The notes beneath the pieces are model-generated. The model saw only the letters and a list, made by a program, of their open reading frames with translations. It searched no databases and was not told where the DNA came from. Shown here piece by piece: positions 1 to 5,528 of a stretch of 5,528 bases of DNA. Each line of letters begins with the position of its first letter. Position 1 is the stretch's first letter. This DNA is from Nitrospirae bacterium GWC2_57_9 (GTDB lineage Bacteria; Nitrospirota; UBA9217): positions 6,309 through 11,836 of the forward strand of contig MHEA01000134.1 of assembly GCA_001805085.1 (NCBI GenBank). The letters are read 5' to 3'. Position numbers and translations under genes: made by a program.

Positions 1-174
1 GGTCTGCGGCACTGTACTGGCGCATATGCGTGCATATTGCTGACATGAATAAAAAGTAGAAAACCGGCTCGATCCTCTCTGGGCAACGCTGTGATCCCAT
101 CGGAGCAGATTCTTTCATTTGGACCAGGTTTGACGTCATTGACGATTACGAACGGACGCGGGTGGAGAAAGCAG
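1..174. other. intergenic sequence downstream of rsgA, no gene seen
   Basis: This stretch lies past the rsgA stop codon and runs off the window. I see no tRNA, no convincing open frame with a ribosome binding site, and no hairpin followed by a U-run that would end the rsgA transcript. It does contain a perfect 10-bp palindrome CGCATATGCG (21-30), followed at once by a related TGCATATTGC, and the 8-bp palindrome TGACGTCA (131-138). These are short enough to be chance. The rsgA transcript may therefore continue beyond the left edge. Confidence 0.5.
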
Positions 175-1161
175 TCATTTTTTCCATTCCTTCTGTCGTG
201 CCTCGGCCTCGCCGGACTCCACCTCGGTCAGCAGTTCCAGATAGGTCTCATAACGTTCCGTCGATACCTGCCCCTTTGCAACCAGATCAATAACTGCGCA
301 GCCGGGTTCCGTGCGATGACGGCAGTCGCGGAAACGACAGGTGCCCTCACTCGTCTTTTCAAAGCCGGGGAAATAAGCCGCGAGGTCCTTAGCCGAAATA
401 TCTACGAGACCGAAATCCTGAAACCCGGGGGTATCGATCAGCTCGCCGCCGGAGTGAAAGGAATGGAGCGTGGAAACAGTCGTCGTGTGGCGGCCGCGGT
501 TGGTGATGTGGCCGATCTCGCCGACTTTGAGATCGGTTCCCGGGCAGAGAGCGTTCAGCAGGGAGCTTTTGCCCACACCCGTTATGCCGACAAAGGCGCC
601 GCGCTTGTCTTTTAAAAATTCGAGGACAGGGTCGAGGCCGTCTCCGTCAGCTGCGCTCAGCGGAAAGACCGGGACCGCTTCAGCATAGGCGGTTTCCAGA
701 GACTTCACCAGTTCGTTGGAGCCGGCAAGGTCGCATTTATTGACAACGACAAAGGGTTGAAGGTCTGCGGCACGGGCTGCAACGATCGCCCGGTCGATGA
801 ACCCCGGAGGAAGCACGGGCAGCATGGCAACAACCACGCCGAGCGCGTCAAGGTTCGCCCCGACCAAATGAATGCCGCCTCGCGCGTCCCTGCGGCGCAG
901 CTCTGTTCTTCGGGGAAGCCGGTCCAGTACTTCGTCGGAGATCTGCACGCGATCGCCGACCACGTGGCCGGACCGCCGCTTGACCCCCACGGTGCTGCGG
1001 AGGCCGTCGCTGAACAGCACTTCAACCGCCATGCCATGGTGGGCGACGATCAAACCCTCTTTCGCTGTTCGCGATCGGGATGGATCAGCAGCCTTCCTGT
1101 TGTCGCTGTATTTATGCCTCCCTTTTTTCAAACAAACACCCGCAATGATTCTTCCTTTCAC
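175..1161 (-). CDS. rsgA: ribosome small subunit-dependent GTPase A
   Basis: RsgA (YjeQ/YloQ) is a cytoplasmic GTPase that binds the 30S subunit late in assembly, checks the decoding centre and leaves on GTP hydrolysis. The 328-residue product shows the family's circularly permuted G domain: NKCD (G4, 141-144), SAA (G5, 169-171), then GITGVGKS (G1, 192-199), RGRHTTT (G2, 222-228) and DTPG (G3, 243-246). An OB-fold-like segment precedes it (about 36-90). The C-terminal zinc site is complete: C275, C280, H282 and C288, with the same spacing as in the E. coli protein. The start taken is a GTG at 1161 with GAGGG 9 nt upstream. This gives a basic tail of about 35 residues before the OB fold, like the tail of E. 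coli RsgA. A TTG at residue 11 is another possible start. The gene follows the acidic-protein gene by 106 bp on the same strand and is probably cotranscribed with it. The identity is certain; only the start is open. Confidence 0.97.
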   Translation of the reverse strand: MKGRIIAGVCLKKGRHKYSDNRKAADPSRSRTAKEGLIVAHHGMAVEVLFSDGLRSTVGVKRRSGHVVGDRVQISDEVLDRLPRRTELRRRDARGGIHLVGANLDALGVVVAMLPVLPPGFIDRAIVAARAADLQPFVVVNKCDLAGSNELVKSLETAYAEAVPVFPLSAADGDGLDPVLEFLKDKRGAFVGITGVGKSSLLNALCPGTDLKVGEIGHITNRGRHTTTVSTLHSFHSGGELIDTPGFQDFGLVDISAKDLAAYFPGFEKTSEGTCRFRDCRHRTEPGCAVIDLVAKGQVSTERYETYLELLTEVESGEAEARQKEWKK

Positions 1162-1238
1162 CCGTTTCTGCCCTCGTCACTCGCCTGCACCAGTGTTTAT
1201 GGGTGGGAACTGCGAATACAGGGCGTCGCTTCTCCGTC

Positions 1239-1265
1239 GGTGCTCGTCGCCTTTAGTCGGGCACC
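1239..1265 (-). other. imperfect hairpin after the acidic-protein stop codon
   Basis: The arms GGTGCTCG (1239-1246) and CGGGCACC (1258-1265) can pair with one mismatch (G.T in the plus strand, A.C in the leftward transcript) around an 11-nt loop. The hairpin starts 2 nt past the TGA of the upstream gene. No U-run follows, so it is not a standard intrinsic terminator. It could be a weak or Rho-assisted stop, an mRNA end-stabilising structure, or chance. Confidence 0.3.
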
Positions 1266-1267
1266 AC

Positions 1268-1870
1268 TCAACCTTTCGCGTGTTTCAGCCCGATGGTCAC
1301 CCGTGCGATGCTATCTGCGAGGATCTCCTCGATGTCATCCAGCATCTTTGCCGTTGAATCCGGGTCGTCATCCGCTGCCGTCGGGTCCAATGCTTCGCAC
1401 ACAGCGATATTCTTCTGCAATCGTGCCGACGCCTGCGTAAGTTCGTGCATCGCATCGACAGCGTCATCGGAAAAGTCGCTTTCTTCCGTTCCGCCCAGAT
1501 TGAGCCCCGCTATGAAGTATTGGACCAACGATAGATCGTCTGTCAGATGCTGCAGCACGCCCCCATAATCGGCGGGATACTCCTGCTCGGGAAAGTAAAA
1601 GGGATCCTCTTCCGGCTTCCATTGAGCAATGAAGTTCCAGAGCGACAGCAGGTTGGCGCGTACGTTTTCAGCATCATCTTCAGGCACTTGTGAGGCGTCT
1701 TCGTCGTCGAAGATCACCGGCACATGCTCGGCAGGATCGGCCGGGTCCGGCGCGGCCAGGGATCCGTAAAAGAGGCCGTAGACCTCATGAAGCGTTCGTT
1801 CCGACCCGGCCTTCTCGAGCGCTTCGCGCGTCAGGTTGTCATCCGAGTATTTCGTTAAAGTATTTCCCAT
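1268..1870 (-). CDS. acidic 200-aa protein, possibly UPF0149 (YgfB/YecA)-like
   Basis: I do not recognise this protein with certainty. It has 200 residues, with about 43 Asp/Glu against 12 Lys/Arg, so it is strongly acidic. It has no signal peptide or membrane segment and only one cysteine. The layout recalls UPF0149 proteins: an early 'LHEVYGLFYGSLAAP' segment (28-41) like the family's 'hGLlsGll' helix, a variable acidic stretch, a helix near 66-84, an aromatic/proline stretch FYFPEQEYP (91-99), a second conserved-looking helix 'LVQYFIAGLNLGG' (115-127) like the family's 'FllGLg', then an acidic C-terminal helix (176-195). The Cys-rich SEC-C tail of some YecA proteins is absent. This is resemblance by eye, not a search result. 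The ATG at 1870 has only a weak purine-rich ribosome binding site (AAGACGG). The gene opens a unit behind the hisG terminator, and rsgA follows on the same strand. Protein-coding status is likely; the family is tentative and the function unknown. Confidence 0.72.
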   Translation of the reverse strand: MGNTLTKYSDDNLTREALEKAGSERTLHEVYGLFYGSLAAPDPADPAEHVPVIFDDEDASQVPEDDAENVRANLLSLWNFIAQWKPEEDPFYFPEQEYPADYGGVLQHLTDDLSLVQYFIAGLNLGGTEESDFSDDAVDAMHELTQASARLQKNIAVCEALDPTAADDDPDSTAKMLDDIEEILADSIARVTIGLKHAKG

Positions 1871-1938
1871 CGCCGTCTTAACAGAAAAGTCTTTTTTTCT
1901 TGTTGATCGTTAACAAAAGTTTGAACAAATCTTAAATG
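1871..1938 (-). promoter_or_regulatory. AT-rich leader, likely promoter region of the acidic-protein/rsgA unit
   Basis: This 68-bp gap follows the hisG terminator and precedes the ATG of the acidic-protein gene, so a promoter for that unit should lie here. No hexamer pair with good spacing stands out: TAAGAT is a fair -10, but its -35 would fall in the terminator. Two near-copies of one sequence lie 32 bp apart start to start, TTAACAGAAAAGT (1878-1890) and TTAACAAAAGT (1910-1920). An inverted TTGTT/AACAA pair (1900-1904, 1912-1916) overlaps the second copy. These could be operator half-sites or simply AT-rich chance. Confidence 0.4.
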
Positions 1939-1966
1939 AAAAAAGGCGACCATCAGGTCGCCTTTT
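1939..1966 (-). terminator. Rho-independent terminator of the hisG unit
   Basis: A perfect 11-bp stem (1941-1951 with 1956-1966, arms AAAAGGCGACC/GGTCGCCTTTT) closes a 4-nt loop. In the leftward transcript a run of six U's follows (1944-1939). It lies 3 nt past the TAG stop of hisG and separates the his genes from the acidic-protein/rsgA unit. Read rightward, only four T's follow the stem and no gene points that way, so it works as a leftward terminator. Confidence 0.93.
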
Positions 1967-1969
1967 GAT

Positions 1970-2893
1970 CTAGGGAATGACTTTGTTCAGGGGATATTCG
2001 ATGATGCCCGATGCGCCGCGCCGCTTGAGCCTGGGGATCAGGTTCCGTGCCTGCTTCTCGTCGAGCATGACCTCAAGGCTGACCCAGGCAGGGTCGGTCT
2101 GGTGCGAGATGGTGGGGGAGTGCATTGCCGGAAGGATCCCGCAAACCTCCTTCAGCGCCTTTTTCGGCACGTTCATCTTGAGCCCGACCTTTTCCTCGGC
2201 CGCAAGCGCTCCCTGGAGCAGCATGGCCATGTTCTCGATCTTCTTCCGCTTCCAGGGGTCGTTCCAGGCCTTCTTGTTCGCGATCAGGCGGGTAGTGGAC
2301 TCGAGCATCACTTCCACGATGCGCAGCTTGTTTGCGCGGAGCGAGCTGCCTGTCTCGGTCAGCTCCACAATGGCATCGGCCAGGCGCGGGGGTTTCACTT
2401 CCGTTGCGCCCCAGGAGAATTCGATGTCGGCGGTAACACCCTTTGATTTCAGGTACCGCCTGGTATAGCCGACCAGTTCCGTCGCGATCCGCTTGCCCTT
2501 CAGGTCCTTGACGGACCTGATCTTCGAATCCTCGGGCACGGCCACGACCCAGCGGACCGGGTTCAGCCCGCCCTTGGCATACCGCAGCTCCGCCACTTCC
2601 ACCACGTCCGCGTTTTGCTCCAGGATCCAGTCCTTCCCGGTAAGGCCCACGTCGAAGATGCCGCTGTCGACGTAACGGGCCATCTCCTGTGCCCTCACGA
2701 GGGTACAATCGATGTCCGGGTCGTCCACGGTGGGGTAGTAGCTGCGGGAGCTGACCTGCACCCGGAAACCTGCCTTGCCGAAGAGCTTGAAGGTCGATTC
2801 CTGCAGGCTTCCTTTCGGCAGCCCGAGCTTCAGCTTGGGGGTAACAGCGGGAACAGAGAGTTTTGATGATTTTGTTTTCGGTTTAGCCGGCAT
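1970..2893 (-). CDS. hisG: ATP phosphoribosyltransferase, long form with C-terminal regulatory domain
   Basis: HisG joins ATP and PRPP to give N1-(5-phosphoribosyl)-ATP, the committed and feedback-inhibited first step of histidine synthesis. In the 307-residue product the family motifs appear in order: LGLPKGSL (23-30), DVGLTGKDWI (81-90), and the PRPP-binding segment LADAIVELTETGSSL (171-185). About 75 further residues (roughly 230-307) match the ACT-like histidine-binding domain of long-form HisG. By family knowledge, this form needs no HisZ partner and is allosterically inhibited by histidine. A Lys/Pro/Ser-rich tail of about 18 residues precedes the catalytic core and is probably disordered. 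The ATG at 2893 is chosen because AAGGAG lies 6 nt upstream; the longer frame to 2908 would need a TTG overlapping that site. The gene follows hisD by 94 bp and ends at a strong terminator. Confidence 0.96.
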   Translation of the reverse strand: MPAKPKTKSSKLSVPAVTPKLKLGLPKGSLQESTFKLFGKAGFRVQVSSRSYYPTVDDPDIDCTLVRAQEMARYVDSGIFDVGLTGKDWILEQNADVVEVAELRYAKGGLNPVRWVVAVPEDSKIRSVKDLKGKRIATELVGYTRRYLKSKGVTADIEFSWGATEVKPPRLADAIVELTETGSSLRANKLRIVEVMLESTTRLIANKKAWNDPWKRKKIENMAMLLQGALAAEEKVGLKMNVPKKALKEVCGILPAMHSPTISHQTDPAWVSLEVMLDEKQARNLIPRLKRRGASGIIEYPLNKVIP

Positions 2894-2899
2894 AGAATG

Positions 2900-2905
2900 C
2901 TCCTT
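2900..2905 (-). promoter_or_regulatory. ribosome binding site of hisG
   Basis: The leftward strand reads AAGGAG, 6 nt before the ATG at 2893. This near-ideal Shine-Dalgarno sequence rules against the in-frame TTG at 2908, which sits upstream of it. Confidence 0.88.
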
Positions 2906-2927
2906 CAAAGCAGAGAAAGTGATCTAT

Positions 2928-2985
2928 TTAACCACAGATGAACGCGGTAACGCAAGAACCATATTCTTCTTTAAATCGTGGTTAA
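2928..2985. repeat. 58-bp segment bounded by 8-bp inverted repeats between hisD and hisG
   Basis: TTAACCAC (2928-2935) and GTGGTTAA (2978-2985) are perfect inverted copies framing almost the whole hisD-hisG spacer. Inside lies a small AAGAA/TTCTT hairpin (2954-2968). The left arm continues into CACAGATGAAC, which recurs in front of hisD. From memory, sequences of the 'TTAACCACAGATGAAC...' kind are scattered between genes in many environmental bacterial genomes, so this may be a degenerate copy of a dispersed repeat. The right arm ends 3 nt before the hisD stop codon, so the segment adds no coding sequence. Confidence 0.5.
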
Positions 2986-2987
2986 CG

Positions 2988-4280
2988 TTATTTTCTCGCC
3001 ATCCGTACCCGTATCGTGTTCCCGTGGGCTTCGAGCCCTTCCACATCAGCGATCTGCGTGACCGCCTCCGCCACTTTGTCCAGCCCCTCCCGGGTATAAA
3101 AGATCAGGCTGGACTTCTTCATGAAGCTGTCCGTCGAGAGCGGCGAGAAGAACCGCGCCGTGCCCCCCGTGGGCAGCACATGGTTGGGGCCCGCGATATA
3201 ATCGCCGACGGACTCCGGCGTGTAGTGACCGAGAAAGATGGCGCCTGCGTTCTTGATCAGCCCGAGCAGCTCAAAAGGCTTCTCGACTGCCAGTTCGAGG
3301 TGCTCGGGAGCGATCGAGTTGGATACTGCTGCAGCCTGCTCCAGGTCTTTTACGAGCACGATCGCGCCGAACCGGTCGATTGCCTTGCGGGCGATCTCCT
3401 TCCGCGAAAGGTTCGCGAGCTGGCGTTCGACCTCGGCGTTGACCTTCTCCGCAAGATCACGCGATGTCGTAACCAGGATCGACGATGCAAGTTCGTCATG
3501 TTCCGCCTGCGAAAGCAGGTCGGAGGCGACAAATTCGGGGTCCGCGCTCTGATCGGCAATGACCAGGATTTCGCTCGGCCCGGCGATCATATCGATATCA
3601 ACCTGGCCGAAGACGTACCGTTTTGCCGTGGCCACATAGATGTTGCCCGGGCCCACGATCTTGTCGACCTTGGGTATGGTGGCAGTTCCGTAAGCCATGG
3701 CCGCAACTGCCTGCGCTCCGCCGATCTTGTAGATCTCCGAGACGCCGGCAAGGTCAGCGGCAACCAGGATGTAGGGGTTCAGGCTGCCGCCGGGAACGGG
3801 CGAGCACATGACGAGCTGCTCCACGCCGGCGACCTTCGCGGGGATCACATTCATGAGCACCGACGAGGGGTAGCATGCCTTGCCGCCGGGTACATAAACG
3901 CCTGCGCTCCGGATGGGCCGCGCAAGCTGGCCCAGGATCACGCCGTCCGCCTCCTGGCTGACCCAGGAACTGATTTTCTGCTTCTCGTGGAAGGCGCGGA
4001 TGTTCTGCGCCGCGAGCTTCAGGGCCTCCACCTTCTTCTGTTCGACCCGCGTATAGGAATCTTTGATCTCGTCGGCGGATACCTTGATGTCCTTGAGCGA
4101 GAGCTTCACCTTGTCGAACTTTTCGGTATATTCCAGGACCGCGGGATCGCCTTCTTTACGCACGCGCTCCACGACTTCCTGCACCGCAACTGCCACTTCC
4201 TCGGTCGCGGTCTCGCCGCGGTTCACGATGCGCTTCAGCTCGGCGGCAACATCCTTCTGCTGTGAATCGATGATCTTCAT
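2988..4280 (-). CDS. hisD: histidinol dehydrogenase
   Basis: HisD is a zinc enzyme that oxidises L-histidinol through the aldehyde to L-histidine with two NAD+, the last two steps of histidine synthesis. The 430-residue product is full length (about 434 in E. coli) and every key residue is present: zinc ligands Q258 and H261 (in SQAEHDE), D360 (in ESVGDYIAGPNHVLPT) and H419 (in LEAHGNTI), and the catalytic pair E326-H327 (in IAPEHLEL). The nucleotide-binding region shows AGVYVPGGKA (126-135) and the PGNIYVATAKR stretch (211-221). The ATG at 4280 has GAGGG 4 nt upstream, and the frame opens with the typical short N-terminal helix. hisD lies between murA and hisG on the same strand, with spacers of 187 and 94 bp, and probably shares their transcript. 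No frameshift or odd composition is seen. Confidence 0.98.
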   Translation of the reverse strand: MKIIDSQQKDVAAELKRIVNRGETATEEVAVAVQEVVERVRKEGDPAVLEYTEKFDKVKLSLKDIKVSADEIKDSYTRVEQKKVEALKLAAQNIRAFHEKQKISSWVSQEADGVILGQLARPIRSAGVYVPGGKACYPSSVLMNVIPAKVAGVEQLVMCSPVPGGSLNPYILVAADLAGVSEIYKIGGAQAVAAMAYGTATIPKVDKIVGPGNIYVATAKRYVFGQVDIDMIAGPSEILVIADQSADPEFVASDLLSQAEHDELASSILVTTSRDLAEKVNAEVERQLANLSRKEIARKAIDRFGAIVLVKDLEQAAAVSNSIAPEHLELAVEKPFELLGLIKNAGAIFLGHYTPESVGDYIAGPNHVLPTGGTARFFSPLSTDSFMKKSSLIFYTREGLDKVAEAVTQIADVEGLEAHGNTIRVRMARK

Positions 4281-4290
4281 GATACCCTCA

Positions 4291-4314
4291 ATGATATTTT
4301 AATCACAGATGAAC
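4291..4314. repeat. repeat box upstream of hisD, second copy upstream of hisG
   Basis: The segment shares TGAT, TTTAA and an unbroken 11-bp CACAGATGAAC with 2919-2943. That is 20 identical positions in a 25-column alignment with one gap, in the same orientation and just upstream of the next gene's ribosome binding site. Either both are copies of a dispersed intergenic repeat or they are a shared leader element of the two his genes. The first explanation is more likely, because such sequences are familiar between unrelated genes. Confidence 0.55.
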
Positions 4315-4338
4315 CTTATGAAATGTTCGTAAAGGTTC
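4311..4338. repeat. inverted repeat in the hisD leader
   Basis: GAACCTT (4311-4317) and AAGGTTC (4332-4338) are perfect inverted copies around 14 nt. Further pairing inside (TGAA with TTCG/TTCA-like bases) could lengthen the stem. The structure starts about 30 nt upstream of the hisD ATG and no U-run follows, so it is not a terminator. The left arm overlaps the end of the CACAGATGAAC box. Confidence 0.5.
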
Positions 4339-4468
4339 GATGGACACGGATAAAGGCGGATTTGAGACCGGAAAAGCATGATCCGGGTATTGGTTTTTCA
4401 CGCATCTTCATAGGCCTCTCTCAGAGTAAATCAGTGTCAAAGACCCTGCCTTTGCTCCGTGTTCCGTG

Positions 4469-5528
4469 TCAGACCCTCTTTATGTCCGCTCCGAGGGCCG
4501 ACAGTTTTTCCTCGATGCTCTCGTAGCCGCGGTCCAGGTGATAGATGCGCGATACCGTGGTCTGTCCTTCGGCTGCCAGCCCCGCAAGGATCAGGGACGC
4601 GCTCGCCCGGAGGTCCGTTGCCATTACGGGGGCGCCGGAAAGCTTCGGCACTCCCTTGACCACAGCGCTTCTTCCTTCGATGACGATATCGGCTCCCATG
4701 CGTTTTAACTCGGCAACATGCGTGAACCGGTTTTCGAAGATGGTCTCGTTGATAACGCTCGTCCCCCCGGCCAGGCTTACGAGGCTCATGAATTGCGCCT
4801 GCATGTCTGTCGGAAAACCGGGATAGGGCAGTGTCTTAACGTCGACGGGTTTTATGATCCTGTTGCCCTTTACCGTCATCGTTCCATGAGATGCAACGAT
4901 CTCCGCTCCCGTTTCTCTCACTTTGGAAAGGAGGGCATCGAGATGTTCCGGGCTGCACTTGTTGATCTTAACCTTTCCGCCGGTGATCGCCGCAGCGATC
5001 ACAAAGGTACCGGTCTCGATCCTGTCCGGCAGCACCTGGTAATCCATCGGCCTCAACTGCTCGACGCCCTTGACCCGGATAATATCGGTGCCCGCACCTT
5101 CGATGCGTGCACCCATCTGGATAAGCGCATGGGCAAGATCGACAACTTCCGGTTCACGTGCCGCGTTCTCCAGCACGGTCTCGCCGTCAGCCAAAGCTGC
5201 TGCCATCATCAGGTTCTCGGTGCCGGTCACGGTCACGATATCAAAATAGATCTGTGCGCCTTTGAGCCGCTTTGCCTGAGCTACCACGTAGCCGTGCTCG
5301 ATATCCACCGTGGCCCCCATCTTCTGGAGACCCATGATATGCAGATTGACCGGCCGGGCGCCGATGGCGCAGCCGCCGGGGAGGGAGACCCTGGCCTTGC
5401 CGAAGCGGGCGACGAGAGGTCCCAGTACGAGAACGGACGCGCGCATGGTGCGGACCAGATCATAAGGCGCTTCAGGGCTGGCAAGCCGCGAGGAATCGAT
5501 CACGGCGGAATGATCGTTTAGTTCCACC
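4469..5528 (-). CDS. murA: UDP-N-acetylglucosamine 1-carboxyvinyltransferase, 5' end outside window
   Basis: MurA transfers enolpyruvate from PEP to UDP-GlcNAc in the cytoplasm, the first committed step of peptidoglycan synthesis and the target of fosfomycin. The 352 visible residues cover most of the enzyme. Numbered from the first full codon (5527-5525), they show YDLVRTMRAS (22-31), the active-site loop PGGCAIGARPV (50-60) with C53, LPDRIETGTF (166-175), FPTDMQAQF (238-246), FENRF (264-268), ATDLRAS (303-309) and DRGYE (332-336). D241, R267, D305, R307 and R333 keep the exact spacing of E. coli D305, R331, D369, R371 and R397. C53 corresponds to E. coli Cys115, so about 62-64 N-terminal residues, including the conserved early lysine, lie past the right edge. 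The first visible codon is GTG, but it is internal, not a start. The C-terminus (ALGADIKRV) is of normal length. Confidence 0.98.
   Translation of the reverse strand, partial: VELNDHSAVIDSSRLASPEAPYDLVRTMRASVLVLGPLVARFGKARVSLPGGCAIGARPVNLHIMGLQKMGATVDIEHGYVVAQAKRLKGAQIYFDIVTVTGTENLMMAAALADGETVLENAAREPEVVDLAHALIQMGARIEGAGTDIIRVKGVEQLRPMDYQVLPDRIETGTFVIAAAITGGKVKINKCSPEHLDALLSKVRETGAEIVASHGTMTVKGNRIIKPVDVKTLPYPGFPTDMQAQFMSLVSLAGGTSVINETIFENRFTHVAELKRMGADIVIEGRSAVVKGVPKLSGAPVMATDLRASASLILAGLAAEGQTTVSRIYHLDRGYESIEEKLSALGADIKRV

Larger units (their letters stand above)
4281..4468 (-). other. murA-hisD spacer, mosaic of short repeats and palindromes
   Basis: This 188-bp stretch holds no convincing gene. 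It contains TTTAATCACAGATGAAC (4298-4314), close to the box in the hisD-hisG spacer, then a palindrome (4311-4338), then GGACACGGATAAAGG (4342-4356). At the far end a tandem TCCGTGT pair (4456-4469) runs into the murA stop codon. GACACGGA (4343-4350) and TCCGTGTC (4463-4470) are perfect inverted copies. TTGACA, a perfect -35 hexamer, lies at 4440-4435 on the leftward strand, but the nearest -10-like TATGAA is 22 nt away. TAAAAT close to the hisD start is a fair -10 with a poor -35. A separate hisD promoter is therefore possible but unproven. Confidence 0.5.

Noticed and set aside
1..773. 12-bp direct repeat GGTCTGCGGCAC at 1-12 and 762-773.
   Set aside because: About one exact 12-mer match is expected by chance in a window this size, and the second copy is inside the conserved rsgA coding sequence.
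2894..2908. In-frame TTG at 2908 as the hisG start, adding five residues.
   Set aside because: The ATG at 2893 has AAGGAG at ideal spacing, and the TTG lies upstream of that site with no ribosome binding site of its own.
2775..4265. A 496-codon open frame on the plus strand opposite hisD.
   Set aside because: It is antisense to hisD, whose catalytic residues are all in place. Its protein shows no recognisable motif, and long antisense frames are common opposite GC-rich genes.
4316..4411. A 31-codon leftward ORF in the murA-hisD spacer (ATG at 4411, GAGAGAGG just upstream), considered as a his leader peptide.
   Set aside because: It has a single His codon, so it cannot act as a classic histidine attenuator. 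Much of it is encoded by the repeat-like sequence, and no terminator/antiterminator pair follows.
4435..4440. Perfect TTGACA (leftward strand) as the -35 of a hisD promoter.
   Set aside because: The nearest -10-like hexamer is 22 nt away, too far for a standard sigma-70 promoter, and no extended -10 is seen.
1..5528. CRISPR array, tRNA/rRNA, insertion sequence, toxin-antitoxin or defence genes.
   Set aside because: No regularly spaced repeats, cloverleaf, transposase or related protein motifs are present. The window is filled by core metabolic and ribosome-assembly genes.

Overview
The window carries only ordinary bacterial chromosomal genes, all transcribed leftward (minus strand). They look like part of a Gram-negative, moderately GC-rich genome. 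Pairing murA with early histidine genes and using the long, self-contained form of HisG are both common in Desulfobacterota, Nitrospirota and relatives. The intergenic sequences of the 'CACAGATGAAC / ACACGGATAAA' type, as I remember them, are also common in those groups. The lineage is an inference and was not tested.

In transcription order (right to left), the right edge holds the 3' part of murA (peptidoglycan precursor synthesis), lacking about 62-64 N-terminal residues. A 187-bp spacer follows, full of short repeat and palindromic sequence. Then come hisD (last enzyme of histidine synthesis), a 94-bp spacer with related repeat sequence, and hisG (first enzyme of histidine synthesis). hisG ends at a strong Rho-independent terminator 3 nt past its stop codon, which closes the murA-hisD-hisG unit. 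The histidine pathway is represented only by its first and last steps, in the order hisD then hisG, so the middle genes must lie elsewhere.

A second unit starts beyond the terminator, behind an AT-rich leader of about 70 bp. It holds a very acidic 200-residue protein whose layout resembles the UPF0149 (YgfB/YecA) family, then, after 106 bp, rsgA, the circularly permuted GTPase that acts in 30S ribosome assembly. The last 174 bp at the left edge hold no gene I can support.

I found no new biological system. The points most worth a second look are the shared repeat box and inverted repeats in front of both his genes, the unidentified acidic protein, and two start-codon questions (hisG and rsgA).
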